The notes below the pieces were generated by a model. That model was given only the letters and a program-made list of their open reading frames with translations, had not been told where the DNA came from and ran no database searches. Shown here piece after piece: positions 1-5,705 of a stretch of DNA of 5,738 nt. Made by a program: the position numbers and the translations under genes. Each line of letters begins with the position of its first letter. Positions within the stretch are counted from its first letter, which is position 1. Source of the DNA: Rhodospirillaceae bacterium. Lineage in GTDB: Bacteria > Pseudomonadota > Alphaproteobacteria > MPNO01 > UBA2964. The DNA lies in the NCBI GenBank assembly GCA_002724505.1, contig PBOV01000109.1:5666-11403 (forward strand), in the 5' to 3' direction.

Positions 1-767
1 ACACACACCATTGATGGTGTATTGATCGTTTCACCCCGAAAAATTCCTTCGATCAATTTGCCTCCGGCAGTCAACCGAAAAATTTTCGGAATTGGCCAGG
101 CTGGAACGTAATTCTCAAGACGATCAACAGCATTAGGACTCAAAATTAACAGGCCATGTTGAGCTTCACCACCCATAACCTTTTGCCAGGAATAAGTGAC
201 AACATCGAGTTTTTCCCACGGCAAAGGCATCGCGAATGCGGCCGAAGTTGCATCACATATTGCCAAGCCTTTACGGTCTTCTGCAATCCAATCCCCATTC
301 GGGACCTTTACACCAGAAGTAGTCCCGTTCCAGGTAAATACAACATCACGGGACCAGTCAGTCTGATTTAAATCAACAATTTCACCATATGATGCCTGTA
401 TCACCCGAACATTTTCAATTCTAAGTTGATCGGTAACGTCTTTCACCCAGCCAGACCCAAAACTCTCCCAGGCCAATACATCAACCCCCTTTGCACCAAG
501 TAGCGACCAAAGAGACATCTCTACCGCCCCGGTATCTGATGCCGGAACAATACCGATGCGATAATTGTCAGGAAGCCCTAAAATTTCTCGCGAACGAGAT
601 AAAACTTCAGCAAGGCGCCCCTTCCCCGGAACAGATCGATGAGATCGCCCCACAAGCGCACCTGAAAGTACAGACGGGTCCCAACCGGGCCGCTTTGCAC
701 AAGGACCTGAAGAAAAACATGGATTACTAGGTAGCCGCGCAGGACGCGCTAAGCTTTCAATTTTCAT
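1..767 (-). CDS. serC: Phosphoserine aminotransferase SerC, N-terminal 255 residues (3' end outside window)
   Basis: SerC is a PLP-dependent class V aminotransferase that converts 3-phosphohydroxypyruvate and glutamate to phosphoserine and 2-oxoglutarate in cytoplasmic serine synthesis (it also serves pyridoxal phosphate synthesis in many bacteria). Reading leftward from ATG at 767-765, the frame stays open for 255 codons to the window edge. Visible family motifs are [13 protein letters not shown] (residues 17-29), GRSHRS (40-45), [17 protein letters not shown] (75-91), [17 protein letters not shown] (145-161), the cofactor aspartate region [10 protein letters not shown] (171-180), SYWQK-like TYSWQK with the probable Schiff-base lysine K196, GGEAQHG (199-205) and ETINTPSM (246-253). 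These match the alphaproteobacterial form. The family is usually about 370-390 residues, so about one third is missing off the edge. The start is supported by the AGGGAGAG ribosome binding site 5 bases upstream. In alphaproteobacteria serA commonly follows serC; it would lie off-window to the left. Confidence 0.96.
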   Translation of the reverse strand, partial: MKIESLARPARLPSNPCFSSGPCAKRPGWDPSVLSGALVGRSHRSVPGKGRLAEVLSRSREILGLPDNYRIGIVPASDTGAVEMSLWSLLGAKGVDVLAWESFGSGWVKDVTDQLRIENVRVIQASYGEIVDLNQTDWSRDVVFTWNGTTSGVKVPNGDWIAEDRKGLAICDATSAAFAMPLPWEKLDVVTYSWQKVMGGEAQHGLLILSPNAVDRLENYVPAWPIPKIFRLTAGGKLIEGIFRGETINTPSMVC

Positions 768-772
768 AATAA

Positions 773-780
773 CTCTCCCT
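773..780 (-). promoter_or_regulatory. serC ribosome binding site (AGGGAGAG)
   Basis: A strong purine-rich Shine-Dalgarno sequence reads AGGGAGAG on the minus strand and ends 5 bases before the serC ATG at 767. It fixes the start codon. Its upstream half (GAGG at 778-781) can pair with CCTC at 788-791, so access to the ribosome may depend on RNA folding (see the leader entry). Confidence 0.85.
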
Positions 781-828
781 CACAGAAGAGGCGCAACCCG
801 TTGGGGGGTCGTGGCCCGCCGTCGTTTT
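775..828 (-). ncRNA. serC leader RNA candidate (cis-regulatory element upstream of serC)
   Basis: Seen directly on the minus strand: a GC-rich block in an otherwise AT-rich gap. GGCG (820-817) can pair with CGCC (793-790). Inside it CCC (805-803) can pair with GGG (799-797) across the loop AAC. A last hairpin pairs CCTC (791-788) with GAGG (781-778) around the loop TTCTGT, and GAGG is part of the serC ribosome binding site. The last hairpin and the outer GGCG/CGCC stem share bases 790-791, so they cannot both form fully. Established knowledge: a conserved 'serC' RNA motif has been described upstream of serC-serA operons in alphaproteobacteria, with its last stem overlapping the serC ribosome binding site. 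Position, orientation and architecture here agree with that. Its ligand is unknown to me. A covariance-model match has not been run. Confidence 0.62.
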
Positions 829-852
829 AATAGGATGCTAATCAAGGGTCAA
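824..852 (-). promoter_or_regulatory. Possible serC promoter
   Basis: On the minus strand TTGACC (852-847) is a good -35 element. Two weak -10 candidates follow: TAAAAC (829-824) at 17-base spacing, or TATTAA (832-827) at only 14 bases. Either would start transcription close to the beginning of the GC-rich leader, near positions 817-820. The -35 match is good but neither -10 is convincing, so this is tentative. Confidence 0.3.
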
Positions 853-971
853 CTAAAGTTTTAACAAAAAGGACGATTTGGGATTTTTATTTTTCCCTAA
901 ATTTAACTCAAATATTTAAGTGATGTTACACAACCTTTTAAGGGTTATTTCCCAATAGCAAAAAATTAGGT
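853..971. other. AT-rich intergenic DNA before the response regulator gene
   Basis: This part of the 204-base gap between serC and the divergent response regulator gene is very AT-rich. It contains small dyads, such as GGGA (880-883) with TCCC (894-897) around an AT spacer, and AACC with GGTT around positions 932-946. TTTAAG occurs at about 915-920 and again at about 937-942. I cannot identify a convincing -35/-10 pair on the plus strand. Regulator-binding sites for autoregulation of the two-component operon are plausible here but cannot be assigned by eye. Confidence 0.4.
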
Positions 972-1742
972 ATGCAGAACGAAAACAGTATGGATAGATG
1001 TATCTTAACAATTGTCGTAATTTACCATTTTGATAAAAGTGTTGAGAATTTGTCTGATACATCACATATCCTCGTTGTCGATGACGATACAAGGCTTCGC
1101 GATTTATTGCAGCGTTACTTGAGCGATAACGGTTTCGCCGTTTCATCTACATCCAACGCTGCTCTAGCCCGAAAGCTTATGGTGACTCTTACCTTTGATC
1201 TAATTGTCCTAGATGTCATGATGCCGCGAGAAGACGGATTAATTTTTGCAGAATGGTTAAGAAAAAGGACCGATATACCCATCTTGATGTTAACCGCGCG
1301 AGGCGAAATTCAGGATCGCATAGCTGGTCTTGAACGGGGTGTAGACGATTACCTGGCAAAACCATTCGACCCTCAAGAGCTTTTACTGAGAATTAGGACA
1401 ATTCTGAGAAGAGTAAGCCTAAAAAACCCGACTGAAAAATTTACAGATGTTGAGATAAAGTTTGGGGATTGCATTTACCAAACTAACAGAAAAGAATTAT
1501 GGCAGGACGGACAACGCATTCACCTAACGGAGATGGAAGCGAGCTTACTTCACAGTCTGGCTATCCGTTTAGGCAACACAGTAAGCCGTGAGGCTTTACT
1601 CCTAGACAGTGGTATTACTGGGGGGGTGAGGACGGTCGATGTGCAGGTTACAAGACTGCGAAGAAAAATTGAACCAAACTCTCGAAGCCCGCGCTATCCT
1701 CAAACAGTGCGTGGCCGCGGGTACGTTCTACGACCAAATTAA
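972..1742 (+). CDS. OmpR-family two-component response regulator
   Basis: This is a cytoplasmic transcription factor that should be phosphorylated by the sensor kinase encoded immediately downstream. Numbered from ATG 972, a receiver domain spans about residues 31-145. It has the acidic pair D37/D38 in ILVVDDD, the phospho-acceptor D81 in VLDVMMP, the switch threonine T108 in LTAR, and K130 in LAKPF. A winged-helix DNA-binding domain spans about 160-254, with the recognition helix near TVDVQVTRLRRKIE (221-234) and the wing RYPQTVRGRGYVL (241-253). The start is uncertain. The family normally begins a few residues before the first strand, which fits TTG at 1050 (protein MSDTSHILVVDDD, 230 residues). 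The 26-residue extension from ATG 972 has no recognisable domain, and the AGG before that ATG is only 1 base away. ATG 990 is a third option. The receiver is complete and all active-site residues are present. The closest general type is OmpR/PetR-like; the target genes are not evident. Confidence 0.93.
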   Translation: MQNENSMDRCILTIVVIYHFDKSVENLSDTSHILVVDDDTRLRDLLQRYLSDNGFAVSSTSNAALARKLMVTLTFDLIVLDVMMPREDGLIFAEWLRKRTDIPILMLTARGEIQDRIAGLERGVDDYLAKPFDPQELLLRIRTILRRVSLKNPTEKFTDVEIKFGDCIYQTNRKELWQDGQRIHLTEMEASLLHSLAIRLGNTVSREALLLDSGITGGVRTVDVQVTRLRRKIEPNSRSPRYPQTVRGRGYVLRPN

Positions 1743-1753
1743 AGAACGAAACG

Positions 1754-3067
1754 ATGATTAAAATTAAACAATTCCTGCCCCGATCTCTGTTTGGGCGCTC
1801 AGTTATGATAATCGTAACCCCCCTCGTCCTTTTACAAATTGTTTCTACTTGGGTTTTTTATGATCGCCATTGGGAAACAATAACTAGGAGACTTGCCTCC
1901 GCTGTAGCGGGCGAAATTTCCAGTGTGATTGACAATCGACATAATTTTCCAGGGGAAAAAAACCAAAATTGGGTGTTCCATTCTGCTGGAACAAATTTAG
2001 GCTTAAAAATAAATGTCCGAAAGGACGACATACTTCCCAATCACACCCGAACCACAGGTTCTTCGACTCTAGACAAGCTCCTAGGCAACGCCTTACGCAG
2101 TCAAGTTCGTCGACCATTTCATATGGATACTTTAAGCCATAAGAAAAAGGTCAGGATAGAAGTCCAACTACCCGATGGTGTAATGGATATTATTGTTCAT
2201 CGTGACAGACTATTCAGTTCTACGACGTACATCTTCGTTATGTGGATGGTTGGTACATCGTTGTTACTATTCGCAATTGCTACAATATTCATGCGAAATC
2301 AAGTCCGGCCAATTCAAAGGCTAGCAACTGCTGTAGATAATTTTGGCAAAGGAAGGGAAGATTCAAATTTTAATCCCGAGGGGTCTACAGAAATTCGTCA
2401 GGCAGCGGCGGCCTTTAATCTTATGCGCGAGCGTATTCAGCGTACCATAAACCAGCGCACTGAAATGCTTGCAGGGATTTCGCATGATCTCAGGACACCG
2501 CTGACTCGTATGAAACTTCAACTCGCAATGATTGGCGATACACCCGAAATTGCTGAACTACGATCTGATGTCGAAGAGATGGAGAAAATGGTAGAGGAAT
2601 ATCTCGCTTTTGCACGAGGGGAAAGCGCCGAGTATATTAAAACAACAAATATCGCTTCAATCCTCCAGGATGTAGTAGATAGCTCGCGGATAAACGAAAC
2701 ACCAATCACCATCAACACTAAAGACGGGGTATTTATTCCAATAAAACCTAATGGGTTTAAACGGGCTATTACAAATCTTATAAGTAATGCGATATTTTAT
2801 GGTAAAAAAGTCGCGGTAGAATTAACAGAAATTCCCGGAGCTATAAAAATCACAGTCGATGACGACGGACCTGGTATTCCCATGGAAGAGCGGGAAGATG
2901 TATTCAAACCGTTTTATCGTTTAGATAGCGCTCGAAGTCCAGATTCGGGCGGCAGCGGGCTCGGCCTCACGATAGCTCGAGATGTTATCCGCGCTCACGG
3001 CGGAGACCTAACCATCGAAGACTCTCCCCTCGGCGGGGCTAGGATTTGTCTGCGTCTTCCTACCTGA
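1754..3067 (+). CDS. EnvZ-like membrane sensor histidine kinase
   Basis: This inner-membrane sensor kinase is 11 bases downstream of the response regulator gene and clearly in the same operon. The 437-residue protein has a TM helix at about 13-35, an extracytoplasmic segment of about 120 residues (36-155), a second TM helix at about 156-180, and a HAMP linker at about 181-233 beginning RNQVRPIQRLATAV. The dimerisation domain carries the phospho-acceptor H244 in GISHDLRTPLTRMKLQL. The ATPase domain has the N box NLISNAIFYG (341-350), the G1 box DDDGPGIP (369-376), the F box FKPFYRLD (384-391) and the G2 box GGSGLGLTIA (399-408). All catalytic motifs are intact. The H-box and overall length match EnvZ-type kinases. 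The extracytoplasmic segment is short and charged, and I recognise no named sensing domain in it, so the signal is unknown. No strong Shine-Dalgarno precedes ATG 1754 (only AAAGAACGAAACG), which suggests translational coupling to the upstream gene. Confidence 0.94.
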   Translation: MIKIKQFLPRSLFGRSVMIIVTPLVLLQIVSTWVFYDRHWETITRRLASAVAGEISSVIDNRHNFPGEKNQNWVFHSAGTNLGLKINVRKDDILPNHTRTTGSSTLDKLLGNALRSQVRRPFHMDTLSHKKKVRIEVQLPDGVMDIIVHRDRLFSSTTYIFVMWMVGTSLLLFAIATIFMRNQVRPIQRLATAVDNFGKGREDSNFNPEGSTEIRQAAAAFNLMRERIQRTINQRTEMLAGISHDLRTPLTRMKLQLAMIGDTPEIAELRSDVEEMEKMVEEYLAFARGESAEYIKTTNIASILQDVVDSSRINETPITINTKDGVFIPIKPNGFKRAITNLISNAIFYGKKVAVELTEIPGAIKITVDDDGPGIPMEEREDVFKPFYRLDSARSPDSGGSGLGLTIARDVIRAHGGDLTIEDSPLGGARICLRLPT

Positions 3068-3190
3068 AGTTTGATCGCCGACAAAAACTTTGAATTTAAT
3101 ATTACACAATTAATATTCTTGTGCCAAAAGACAATCATACGTGAGCTTAAATTTGCGTCGCCCTCCAATCAGCCTCAAGGAAAAAGACTA
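3068..3190. other. Convergent intergenic gap, no clear terminator
   Basis: This 123-base gap lies between the ends of the sensor kinase gene and the TetR gene. The only inverted repeat near the kinase stop is a weak one, AAGTTT (3067-3072) with AAACTT (3085-3090), with a 12-base loop and no following T-run. AATATT occurs twice, at about 3099 and 3113, in AT-rich DNA. I see no reading frame, RNA gene or strong intrinsic terminator here. Confidence 0.5.
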
Positions 3191-3799
3191 TTAAATATTT
3201 TTCGCTACGTCATGGTCTGTAACATTAAAGGGTAGAAAATTCGCTAGTTTTATAGCCTGTTTGAGCCGTCGGTCCAAAAAAGCCATAGTTTTTGCCAATT
3301 CAGGAGTATCATCATCAACCCAGACACATAGCGCTGCCAAATAAATTGCAGCTAAACCCTTCACTCGAACCTTACCTGTCAGCCCAGTTGTGCCGATCCC
3401 GGCCGACTCAAGTGTCCAAGTCATCGCATTAAGAAACTTAGGGATTAAAGGAATAGCTCCTAAGGGGTCTAACATTGTCTCCCTAAGAATAGAGCCAATA
3501 GCCGCTTTATTTACTTCCATAGCATCAAATCCCCGCAAAATTGTATCCAAAAGACGATCATGAGCGGGTTCTCCAAGTGCAGATAAATCAGTCCTGTCGA
3601 TAACGGCCCTAGTCGTTTCTTCCATAATGGCAGCAACAATGGCCGTTTTTGAGGGATAGTTGACGTAAAGTTTGCCCAGACTTATGCCCGCAGTGGTAGC
3701 AATCATTTGTAACGACACTTCCCGCCACCCGACCTTCAAGGCACAGGTCAATGCAGCTTCAATAATCTTACTGCGTATATTTAAGGGTCTTTTAGCCAT
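3191..3799 (-). CDS. TetR-family transcriptional regulator with COQ9-like C-terminus
   Basis: This is a 202-residue, all-helical protein of the usual TetR length. The N-terminal DNA-binding domain runs over about residues 9-55. Its helix-turn-helix lies at about 28-53 (VSLQMIATTAGISLGKLY followed by VNYPSKTAIV), the typical TetR pattern of a GIS/GxLY turn and an aromatic-YPSK segment. The rest is the ligand-binding and dimerisation part. Near its end, WVDDDTPELAKTMAFLDRRL (160-179) resembles the C-terminal signature of COQ9, a TetR-fold lipid-binding protein of ubiquinone synthesis. Unlike typical COQ9, the helix-turn-helix here looks intact, so I call it a regulator. ATG 3799 is the only ATG start, because an in-frame TAA lies 27-30 bases further upstream. 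GGAG is 13 bases away, too far to be a good ribosome binding site. It is divergent from the sigma factor gene and may control that promoter (inference). The effector is unknown. Confidence 0.86.
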   Translation of the reverse strand: MAKRPLNIRSKIIEAALTCALKVGWREVSLQMIATTAGISLGKLYVNYPSKTAIVAAIMEETTRAVIDRTDLSALGEPAHDRLLDTILRGFDAMEVNKAAIGSILRETMLDPLGAIPLIPKFLNAMTWTLESAGIGTTGLTGKVRVKGLAAIYLAALCVWVDDDTPELAKTMAFLDRRLKQAIKLANFLPFNVTDHDVAKNI

Positions 3800-3846
3800 G
3801 GTCTTTATGATACTCCGGACCTCATTTTAAGAGTTCCACAATCATG

Positions 3847-3874
3847 TTCCAAGTATTCATATTCAAATTATAAC
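3847..3874 (+). promoter_or_regulatory. Possible promoter of the sigma factor gene
   Basis: TATAAC (3869-3874) is a near-consensus -10 element (5 of 6 bases). TTCCAA (3847-3852) lies 16 bases upstream as a weak -35 (3 of 6) and overlaps the second copy of the GTTCCA repeat. Transcription from about 3881 would give a 5' untranslated leader of about 66 bases. The weak -35 leaves room for an activator or an alternative sigma. Confidence 0.35.
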
Positions 3875-3926
3875 ATCGTAGATTCCATTGAAACACCGCT
3901 CCACCTGTGCGATCCTTAGAGCGCAG

Positions 3927-3941
3927 CATATAGAAAATATG
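3927..3941 (+). other. Small hairpin at the expected ribosome-binding position of the sigma gene
   Basis: CATAT (3927-3931) and ATATG (3937-3941) form a perfect 5-bp stem around AGAAA and end 5 bases before the sigma ATG. The purines in the loop are the only candidate ribosome-binding bases. The stem is AT-rich and weak, so any regulatory role, for example temperature-dependent opening as known for other rpoH genes, is speculation. Confidence 0.25.
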
Positions 3942-3946
3942 ACACT

Positions 3947-4825
3947 ATGCCTCGTCCTGCCTTTCAAAGTTTTATGCAGTCAACCTTGCGAAAACCGAGG
4001 CTAAGCTACACGCGTGAACAAGAGTTATTTAGGAAGCTGAAAAATGGAGACACCGGCGCAGCGCAGGAATTAGTTACCAGCCATCTTCGTTTTGTTTTGT
4101 ACATAGCTCGCCTCTATAAAAGTCATGGCTATCCTCTTGCAGACCTTATGCAGGAAGGAACGGTAGGCCTCATGGAAGCTTTAAAGAGATTTAACCCAAA
4201 ACATCGCACTCGTCTTTCAACCTATTCGATGTGGTGGATCCGAGCAGCCATTCAGGATTACATTATACGTTCTAGGTCACTCGTCAAAATAGGCACAACA
4301 GCGGCACAGAAATCTCTTTTCTTTAATATCAGACGGCGTATGGCAGAGCGTCCCTGGGAGGATTCTCTTCCTGAAGAGCTTGCTCGTAATTTAGCAAAAC
4401 GATTTAACACATCAGTTTCTGATGTTTTCAAATTTGCACTCCGAATTGGACGCACCGATCAATCCTTAAACTTGCCAGCTAAAAGAAAAAAATCAGTAGC
4501 GCTTATTGATCAAGTTATTGATGAAAGGCCTGGCCCAGAAGAAAAGTTGATAAAGGAGAAGGATGGACGTTTCTGGCGAGCCCGCCTAGTAAAAGCTCTG
4601 TCAACTCTGCCGCCGCGAGAATCATTTATTATTAGACAGAGGTTCTTGACAGAGCAGGTGCCGAGCCGGGCAGATCTTGGCGCTAAACTCGGCCTCTCAA
4701 AAGAACGGGTAAGGCAGCTCGAAGTGCGGGCCTTAGCAAAGTTAAAAGGGCTTTTAAAGCCACTCCGCGAACATGCGGACACCGCTGGAACATCTTTTAC
4801 CAGTAAACCATCACGTACGGCTTGA
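3947..4825 (+). CDS. rpoH: RpoH-like (sigma-32 family) alternative sigma factor
   Basis: This RNA polymerase sigma subunit of the heat-shock group is 292 residues, the normal RpoH size, with no region 1.1. Core-binding region 2.1-2.2 covers about residues 41-83 (ELVTSHLRFVLYIARLY through LMQEGTVGLMEALKRFNP). The -10 recognition region 2.3-2.4 covers about 88-112 (RLSTYSMWWIRAAIQDYIIRS). The RpoH box, diagnostic of sigma-32, is QKSLFFNIRRR at 121-131. Region 4 covers about 213-270, with the -35 recognition helix-turn-helix in RADLGAKLGLSKERVRQLEVRALAKLK (241-267). The pattern is closest to the second, RpoHII-like group of alphaproteobacteria, which is tied to oxidative and general stress; that subgroup call is from memory. 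Odd points are T72 where EGN is expected, L90 where F is expected in RFSTYA, and a roughly 22-residue C-terminal tail. ATG 3947 has no clear Shine-Dalgarno; M10 (3974) is an alternative start. The gene ends 2 bases before the convergent proC stop. Confidence 0.9.
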   Translation: MPRPAFQSFMQSTLRKPRLSYTREQELFRKLKNGDTGAAQELVTSHLRFVLYIARLYKSHGYPLADLMQEGTVGLMEALKRFNPKHRTRLSTYSMWWIRAAIQDYIIRSRSLVKIGTTAAQKSLFFNIRRRMAERPWEDSLPEELARNLAKRFNTSVSDVFKFALRIGRTDQSLNLPAKRKKSVALIDQVIDERPGPEEKLIKEKDGRFWRARLVKALSTLPPRESFIIRQRFLTEQVPSRADLGAKLGLSKERVRQLEVRALAKLKGLLKPLREHADTAGTSFTSKPSRTA

Positions 4826-4827
4826 TC

Positions 4828-5643
4828 CTAACCAGACAACTCACGAGACCGCTTTTCGGCTGCTAAAACAGCTTCGCTGATTAATTCCTGCAAGCCATTC
4901 TTCGCCATTAGTACATCAAGAGCAGCCGCTGTTGTACCTCCAGGGCTTGTGACATTCTGACGAAGCACCGACGCGCTATCGGTTGACTGACGGGCTAATT
5001 CGCCACTGCCCGCCACAGTCACACGCGCTAATTGCTCAGCCAGAATAGGGTCAAGGCCAACCCTTATACCCGCTTGCGCTAGGCACTCAATCATCAAAAA
5101 GACATATGCAGGGCCACTACCCGAAAGCGCAGTAACACCATCGATCAAACCCTCATCCTCAACCCAGTTCACTTCCCCAACGGCTCCTAGGAGTTTCGTC
5201 GCTATTAATTTTTGGTCATCGCTAACAGCATGATTGCGGTATGCAACCGTAATACCCCTTCCAACGGCGGCTGGCGTGTTTGGCATACTGCGTACAACCG
5301 AAGCGCTATTTCCAAGCCGGTTCTGGAAGTAATCTGTTGGTTTACCGGCGGCTATTGACAAAAACATTGTCTCAGGCCCCACAAAATGTCCATAGTTCGG
5401 AACAATCTGGTCCATTGCCTGGGGCTTAACCGCAAAAACAACGATATTTGGTCTAAACTCAACATTCAATTTATCCAGCGAATTTACGACCGGCACATTA
5501 AAATTTTTTTCAAGAACATTTCCGCCAGCGGGTTCAACAACTATGACATCTAACTCGTCGATATCGCGACTAAGCCAGCCCGTCAGCAAAGCACTACCCA
5601 TTTTCCCGCATCCGACGAGGAGTAATTTTTGTTTCACTATCAT
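4828..5643 (-). CDS. proC: Pyrroline-5-carboxylate reductase ProC
   Basis: ProC is the cytoplasmic NAD(P)H-dependent enzyme that reduces 1-pyrroline-5-carboxylate to proline, the last step of proline synthesis. The 271-residue length is normal. The N-terminal Rossmann fold opens with LLLVGCGKMGSALLTGW (7-23), with the GxGxxG motif at 11-16. AVKPQ (71-75), SIAAGK (96-101) and VRSMPNTPAAVGRG (117-130) follow. The C-terminal dimerisation and active-site domain has TALSGSGPAYVFLMIE (171-186) and the ProC signature running from about 205 to 243 and ending SPGGTTAAALDVL. Every expected motif is present. The listed ATG at 5643-5641 is only 1 base from the GGAG, so GTG at 5637-5635 (protein MKQKLLLVGCGKMG, 269 residues) is the more likely start. 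The gene runs convergently against the sigma gene, with 2 bases between their stop codons and no terminator between them. Confidence 0.96.
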   Translation of the reverse strand: MIVKQKLLLVGCGKMGSALLTGWLSRDIDELDVIVVEPAGGNVLEKNFNVPVVNSLDKLNVEFRPNIVVFAVKPQAMDQIVPNYGHFVGPETMFLSIAAGKPTDYFQNRLGNSASVVRSMPNTPAAVGRGITVAYRNHAVSDDQKLIATKLLGAVGEVNWVEDEGLIDGVTALSGSGPAYVFLMIECLAQAGIRVGLDPILAEQLARVTVAGSGELARQSTDSASVLRQNVTSPGGTTAAALDVLMAKNGLQELISEAVLAAEKRSRELSG

Positions 5644-5644
5644 T

Positions 5645-5650
5645 CTCCGC
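5645..5650 (-). promoter_or_regulatory. proC ribosome binding site favouring the GTG start
   Basis: GCGGAG on the minus strand ends at 5645. It is 1 base from ATG 5643 but 7 bases from the in-frame GTG at 5637, which is the usual spacing. It therefore argues that ProC begins at the GTG, two codons later. Confidence 0.6.
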
Positions 5651-5679
5651 TTTTAAACTAACAGAAAAAATCTAAGCAC

Positions 5680-5705
5680 AACTTACCCTTTAAACAGGGC
5701 AAGTT
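5680..5705 (-). terminator. Stem-loop upstream of proC, possible terminator of the preceding gene
   Basis: AACTTACCCT (5680-5689) and AGGGCAAGTT (5696-5705) form a 10-bp stem with a 6-base loop. The single imperfect position (5685/5700) is an A-C mismatch in plus-strand RNA but a G-U wobble in minus-strand RNA, so the structure is better in a minus-strand transcript. On that strand a run of six T (5670-5665) follows about 9 bases after the stem, further than in a standard intrinsic terminator. It may end or attenuate a transcript entering from the right and reading toward proC. Confidence 0.45.

Larger units (their letters stand above)
3800..3946. promoter_or_regulatory. Divergent promoter region between TetR and sigma factor genes
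   Basis: These 147 bases separate two divergent regulators and must carry both promoters and any TetR operator. Visible features are a direct repeat GTTCCA at 3833-3838 and 3846-3851 (13-base period), a minus-strand TATCAT at about 3807-3812 as a possible -10 for the TetR gene, and a small CATAT/ATATG hairpin (3927-3931 with 3937-3941) just before the sigma start. No long clean palindrome typical of TetR operators is obvious by eye. Confidence 0.45.

Noticed and set aside
5..20. Perfect inverted repeat ACACCAT-TG-ATGGTGT at the left edge.
   Set aside because: It lies inside serC, in codons for the conserved NTPSMV stretch, so coding constraint and chance explain it.
156..371. Plus-strand open frame of 71 codons.
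   Set aside because: It lies antisense inside serC, whose minus-strand reading matches the family throughout, and its product has no recognisable motifs.
491..730. Plus-strand open frame of 79 codons.
   Set aside because: It is also antisense to the conserved N-terminal part of serC, and is a shadow frame.
916..1146. Minus-strand open frame of 76 codons across the response regulator start.
   Set aside because: It overlaps the conserved receiver-domain coding region on the other strand and has no domain features or ribosome binding site.
1754..3067. A degenerate or phosphatase-only kinase was considered.
   Set aside because: H244, the N box and both G boxes are intact, so there is no sign of lost activity.
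3067..3090. AAGTTT/AAACTT inverted repeat just after the sensor kinase stop, considered as a terminator.
   Set aside because: The stem is only 6 AT-rich pairs with a 12-base loop and no T-run, too weak to call.
4510..4782. Minus-strand open frame of 90 codons within the sigma gene.
   Set aside because: It is opposite the highly conserved region 4 of the sigma factor, so it is a shadow frame.
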